DNA of 64,000 nucleotides from Nocardia cyriacigeorgica GUH-2 (GTDB lineage: Bacteria > Actinomycetota > Actinomycetes > Mycobacteriales > Mycobacteriaceae), in NCBI RefSeq assembly GCF_000284035.1, contig NC_016887.1, positions 682,001 through 746,000 on the forward strand, given 5' to 3'. Within the stretch, counting starts at the first letter, position 1. Each line of letters opens with the position of its first letter. A program made the position numbers and the translations under genes. Below are positions 61,530-64,000 of the stretch, in pieces. The notes under the pieces are model-generated. The model was given only the letters and a program-made list of their open reading frames with translations. It ran no database searches and had not been told where the DNA came from.

Positions 61530-63872
61530 CGCCGGGCCACGGACAACGGGTCGCGCCGCAGCTTCCGCGATGCGGCGGGCGAACCCGTCATTCGGATCGA
61601 ACTGAGCAACCTCGACAAGGTGCTCTACCCGGCGACCGGGACCACCAAAGGCGAGGTCATCGCCTATTACACCGCGATTGCCCCCGCCATGCTGCCGCAT
61701 GTGGCCGGCCGCCCGGTCACCCGGAAACGCTGGCCCAATGGCGTCGAGGAATCCTCCTTCTTCGAGAAGAACCTCGCCGAACATGCACCCGACTGGCTGC
61801 CCCGGCGGGCGATGCGCCATTCCGACCGCACCGTCACCTATCCGCTGATCGATTCCGAAGCCGGCCTGGCCTGGATCGGCCAGCAGGCCTCGCTGGAAGT
61901 GCATGTGCCGCAATGGCGTTTCGACGGCGAGCACATGGGCCCGGCCACCCGGCTGGTCTTCGATCTCGATCCGGGCCCCGGCGCCGGGCTGGCCGAATGC
62001 GCCACGGTGGCGCTCGAGGTGCGCGATATGGTCGACCGGATCGGGTTGCGCGCGTTCCCGGTCACCAGTGGTAGCAAGGGAATTCACCTGTATGTGCCGC
62101 TGGACCGGGTGCTGAGCCCGGGCGGTGCGTCCACCGTCGCCAAGCAGGTCGCCACCAATCTGGAGAAAATGCATCCCGAACTCGTCACGGCGACGATGGC
62201 GAAGAAGGTGCGCACCGGAAAGGTCTTCCTGGACTGGAGTCAGAACAATCCGGCCAAGACCACCATCGCGCCGTACTCGATGCGCGGGCGCGCGCAGCCC
62301 AACGTTGCCGCGCCGCGCAGCTGGGCGGAGATCGAGGACCGGGAATCGTTGCGGCACCTACGCTTCGACGAGGTGCTGGCCCGTTTCCAAGCCGACGGTG
62401 ATCTGTTGGCGGGGCTCGATCCGCCGATCTCGCAGGCCGGTGCCTCCCGGCCGGACCCGCTGAGCGTCTACCGGTCCATGCGCGACCCCGCGCGCACGCC
62501 GGAACCCGTGCCCGCGCACCCGCCGACGCCCGGGCCCGGCAACCGCTACGTCGTCCAGGAGCATCACGCCCGCCGCCTGCACTGGGATGTGCGGCTGGAA
62601 CGCGACGGCGTGCTGGTGTCGTGGGCCGTGCCGAAGGGCCCACCCACCGACACCAAGGAGAACCGCCTCGCCGTGCACACCGAGGACCATCCGCTGGAGT
62701 ACCTCGATTTCCACGGCTCCATTCCGAAGGGTGAGTACGGCGCCGGAACCATGACGATCTGGGACTCGGGCACCTACGAGACCGAGAAGTGGCGCGACGA
62801 CGAAGTGATCGTGGTGATGCGCGGCGAACGGTTGCACGGCCGATACGCGCTGATCCGCACCGGCGGCAAGAACTGGCTGATGCACCTCATGAAGGAGCAG
62901 CCGGCCGAAGGTGACGGGGCCGCGCCGTCTGGCAATGGACGGCGAGCGGCGAAAGAGTCCGCCGAAGTGCCCGAGCGATCTGGTGGTGCGGACCTACCCC
63001 GCGGGCTCGCGCCGATGCTCGCCACCACGGGCGAGGTCGCCGAACTGGATCCGAAGGAATGGGCCTTCGAAACCAAATGGGACGGCTACCGGCTCATCCT
63101 CGAATTCGACCACGGCACACCCACATTGCGCAGCCGGGCGGGCAATATCGTCACCGACCGATACCCGAAGATCGCCGCCTTGGCCGAGGAATTGGCCGGG
63201 CATCGTGTAGTGCTCGACGGTGAAGCGGTCGTGTTCGACGACAACGGTGTCGCCAATCTGGCTCTGCTGCAGGCCGATACCCGCCGCGCCGAACTCGTCG
63301 CCTTCGATCTGCTCTACCTCGACGGCACCTCGCTGATCCGCAAACGCTACAGCGACCGGCGCCGGGTGCTCGAGGCGCTCGCCGCCACGACATCAGCGCT
63401 GTCGGTCCCGCCACAGCTCGAGGGCACCGGCGAAGACGCGCTCAACGCCAGCCTCGAGGTGGGTGCCGAAGGTGTCGTCGCCAAGCGCAAGGACTCGGTC
63501 TACCTGCCGGGCAAACGCGGCCACTCCTGGGTCAAACAGCGCAACTGGCAAACCCAGCAGGTGCTCGTCGGCGGCTACCGGGGCAGCGCGGCGCGACCGT
63601 TCGCCTCTTTGCTGGTCGGGATCCCCGACAACGGGAAACTCATCTACGTCGGCCGAGTCGGCACCGGATTCAGCGAGGACGAGATGCGCGCGCTCGCCAC
63701 ACGGCTGCAGCGCCGCCGCCGCAAGACCAGCCCGTTCGTCAACGAGATGTCGCGCGAGGAAACCAAGGACGCGACCTGGGTGACACCGGAGATATCGGGC
63801 ACGGTCCGATTCATGAACTGGACCGACAGCGGGCGGCTGTGGCATCCGGCCTGGTTGGGGCGGGCCGACTGA
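61512..63872 (+). CDS. ligD: Multifunctional ATP-dependent DNA ligase LigD
   Basis: A 786-residue LigD with the mycobacterial order POL-PE-LIG. The primase/polymerase domain (about 28-295) has the metal site Asp151/Asp153 in VFDLDPGPG and the SGSKGIHLYVPL motif. The 3'-phosphoesterase domain (about 345-475) shows EHHARRLHWDVRLE with His351, His357 and Asp359. The ligase domain (about 500-786) has the nucleotidyl lysine Lys522 in ETKWDGYR plus LDGEAVVF and GVVAKRKDS. It repairs double-strand breaks with Ku, not found in this window. ATG 61512 is the only usable start and sits in a hairpin loop. Confidence 0.95.
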   Translation: MNAGSRRRATDNGSRRSFRDAAGEPVIRIELSNLDKVLYPATGTTKGEVIAYYTAIAPAMLPHVAGRPVTRKRWPNGVEESSFFEKNLAEHAPDWLPRRAMRHSDRTVTYPLIDSEAGLAWIGQQASLEVHVPQWRFDGEHMGPATRLVFDLDPGPGAGLAECATVALEVRDMVDRIGLRAFPVTSGSKGIHLYVPLDRVLSPGGASTVAKQVATNLEKMHPELVTATMAKKVRTGKVFLDWSQNNPAKTTIAPYSMRGRAQPNVAAPRSWAEIEDRESLRHLRFDEVLARFQADGDLLAGLDPPISQAGASRPDPLSVYRSMRDPARTPEPVPAHPPTPGPGNRYVVQEHHARRLHWDVRLERDGVLVSWAVPKGPPTDTKENRLAVHTEDHPLEYLDFHGSIPKGEYGAGTMTIWDSGTYETEKWRDDEVIVVMRGERLHGRYALIRTGGKNWLMHLMKEQPAEGDGAAPSGNGRRAAKESAEVPERSGGADLPRGLAPMLATTGEVAELDPKEWAFETKWDGYRLILEFDHGTPTLRSRAGNIVTDRYPKIAALAEELAGHRVVLDGEAVVFDDNGVANLALLQADTRRAELVAFDLLYLDGTSLIRKRYSDRRRVLEALAATTSALSVPPQLEGTGEDALNASLEVGAEGVVAKRKDSVYLPGKRGHSWVKQRNWQTQQVLVGGYRGSAARPFASLLVGIPDNGKLIYVGRVGTGFSEDEMRALATRLQRRRRKTSPFVNEMSREETKDATWVTPEISGTVRFMNWTDSGRLWHPAWLGRAD

Positions 63873-64000
63873 AACCGGGTCACGGCAACAGGGGGGGCAA
63901 ACCAGCCTCCGATGTGATCCAATCGCAGCTGTCGTACCCGGGCGGCGGCCGTGCGCGCGGGTATGGTGATCGCGATTCGAACGCGGCTCGACCCGAGGAG
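63873..64000. other. End of window without a recognised gene
   Basis: The last 128 bp hold no complete ORF with a convincing start, no RNA gene and no repeat. A short GCCGTGCGCGCGGGTATGGTG segment may be a promoter for a gene beyond the window; this is only a guess. Confidence 0.4.

Overview
The window is about 64 kb of high-GC actinobacterial DNA with dense, largely syntenic coding. Gene order strongly resembles the Mycobacterium tuberculosis stretch from the dapC/xpb region to echA6/Rv0906/Rv0909: an aminotransferase end, XPB helicase, helicase-associated protein, rpfA, cspB, an MFS gene, DUF3027, DUF2530/MarR, a SpoU methyltransferase, sepH, serC, citA, gltA, prrB/prrA, accD3, echA6, a metallo-beta-lactamase-fold gene, an Rv0909-like antitoxin and ligD. 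With an ESX-type toxin operon, a conservon and an Eis homologue, this points to Mycobacteriales, most likely Nocardia or a close Nocardiaceae relative. This comes from recognising protein families and remembered gene order; no database was searched.

Layout. 1-8.9 kb: aminotransferase end, LysE-type exporter, XPB helicase, a secreted M1 peptidase, a Cys-rich lipoprotein and a helicase-associated protein. 9-11.7 kb: rpfA behind a probable c-di-AMP (ydaO) riboswitch, cspB and a DUF2771 protein. 11.7-15.6 kb: an MFS gene whose first codons appear to have been displaced by a tnpB-only IS605-type element, then a glutaminyl cyclase-like lipoprotein. 15.6-23 kb: DUF3027, a very large HSP90-like ATPase and a TetR/ceramidase pair with a clear palindromic operator. 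23-29 kb: MarR, YccF, Eis-like acetyltransferase, rRNA methyltransferase, an AraC/epoxide-hydrolase pair and a 17-bp tandem repeat. 29-38 kb: sepH, serC, two citrate synthases, pdxH, an MFS exporter and FKBP. 38-41 kb: an ECF sigma factor with an NTF2-like tail, a separate NTF2-like gene and a YhgE/Pip-like protein lacking its permease half.

40.9-44.0 kb is an accessory island: two WXG100 proteins, a long effector with an ESX-type N-terminus and a small C-terminal toxin-like domain, and an immunity-type gene cut by one in-frame amber codon, followed by a DUF6188-like gene. The four core genes form one minus-strand operon with ATGA overlaps. Codon use in the distal part is visibly less GC-rich than in the neighbours.

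44-64 kb returns to core genes: PrrB/PrrA, a hemophore-like protein, propionyl-CoA synthetase, then a four-gene conservon (sensor kinase with an extraordinary LPQR repeat tail, roadblock protein, DUF742, small GTPase) translationally joined to accD3. After that come an XRE/membrane-protein pair with a palindromic operator, an aldo/keto reductase, a flavin monooxygenase, echA6, an NAPE-PLD-like hydrolase, an MT0933-type antitoxin and ligD.

The most unusual observations are the TnpB insertion that seems to have taken over the start of the MFS gene, the amber-split immunity gene in the type VII toxin operon, an unannotated 34-residue membrane peptide beside a 14-bp palindrome, and the ligD start codon sitting in the loop of an 11-bp perfect hairpin.
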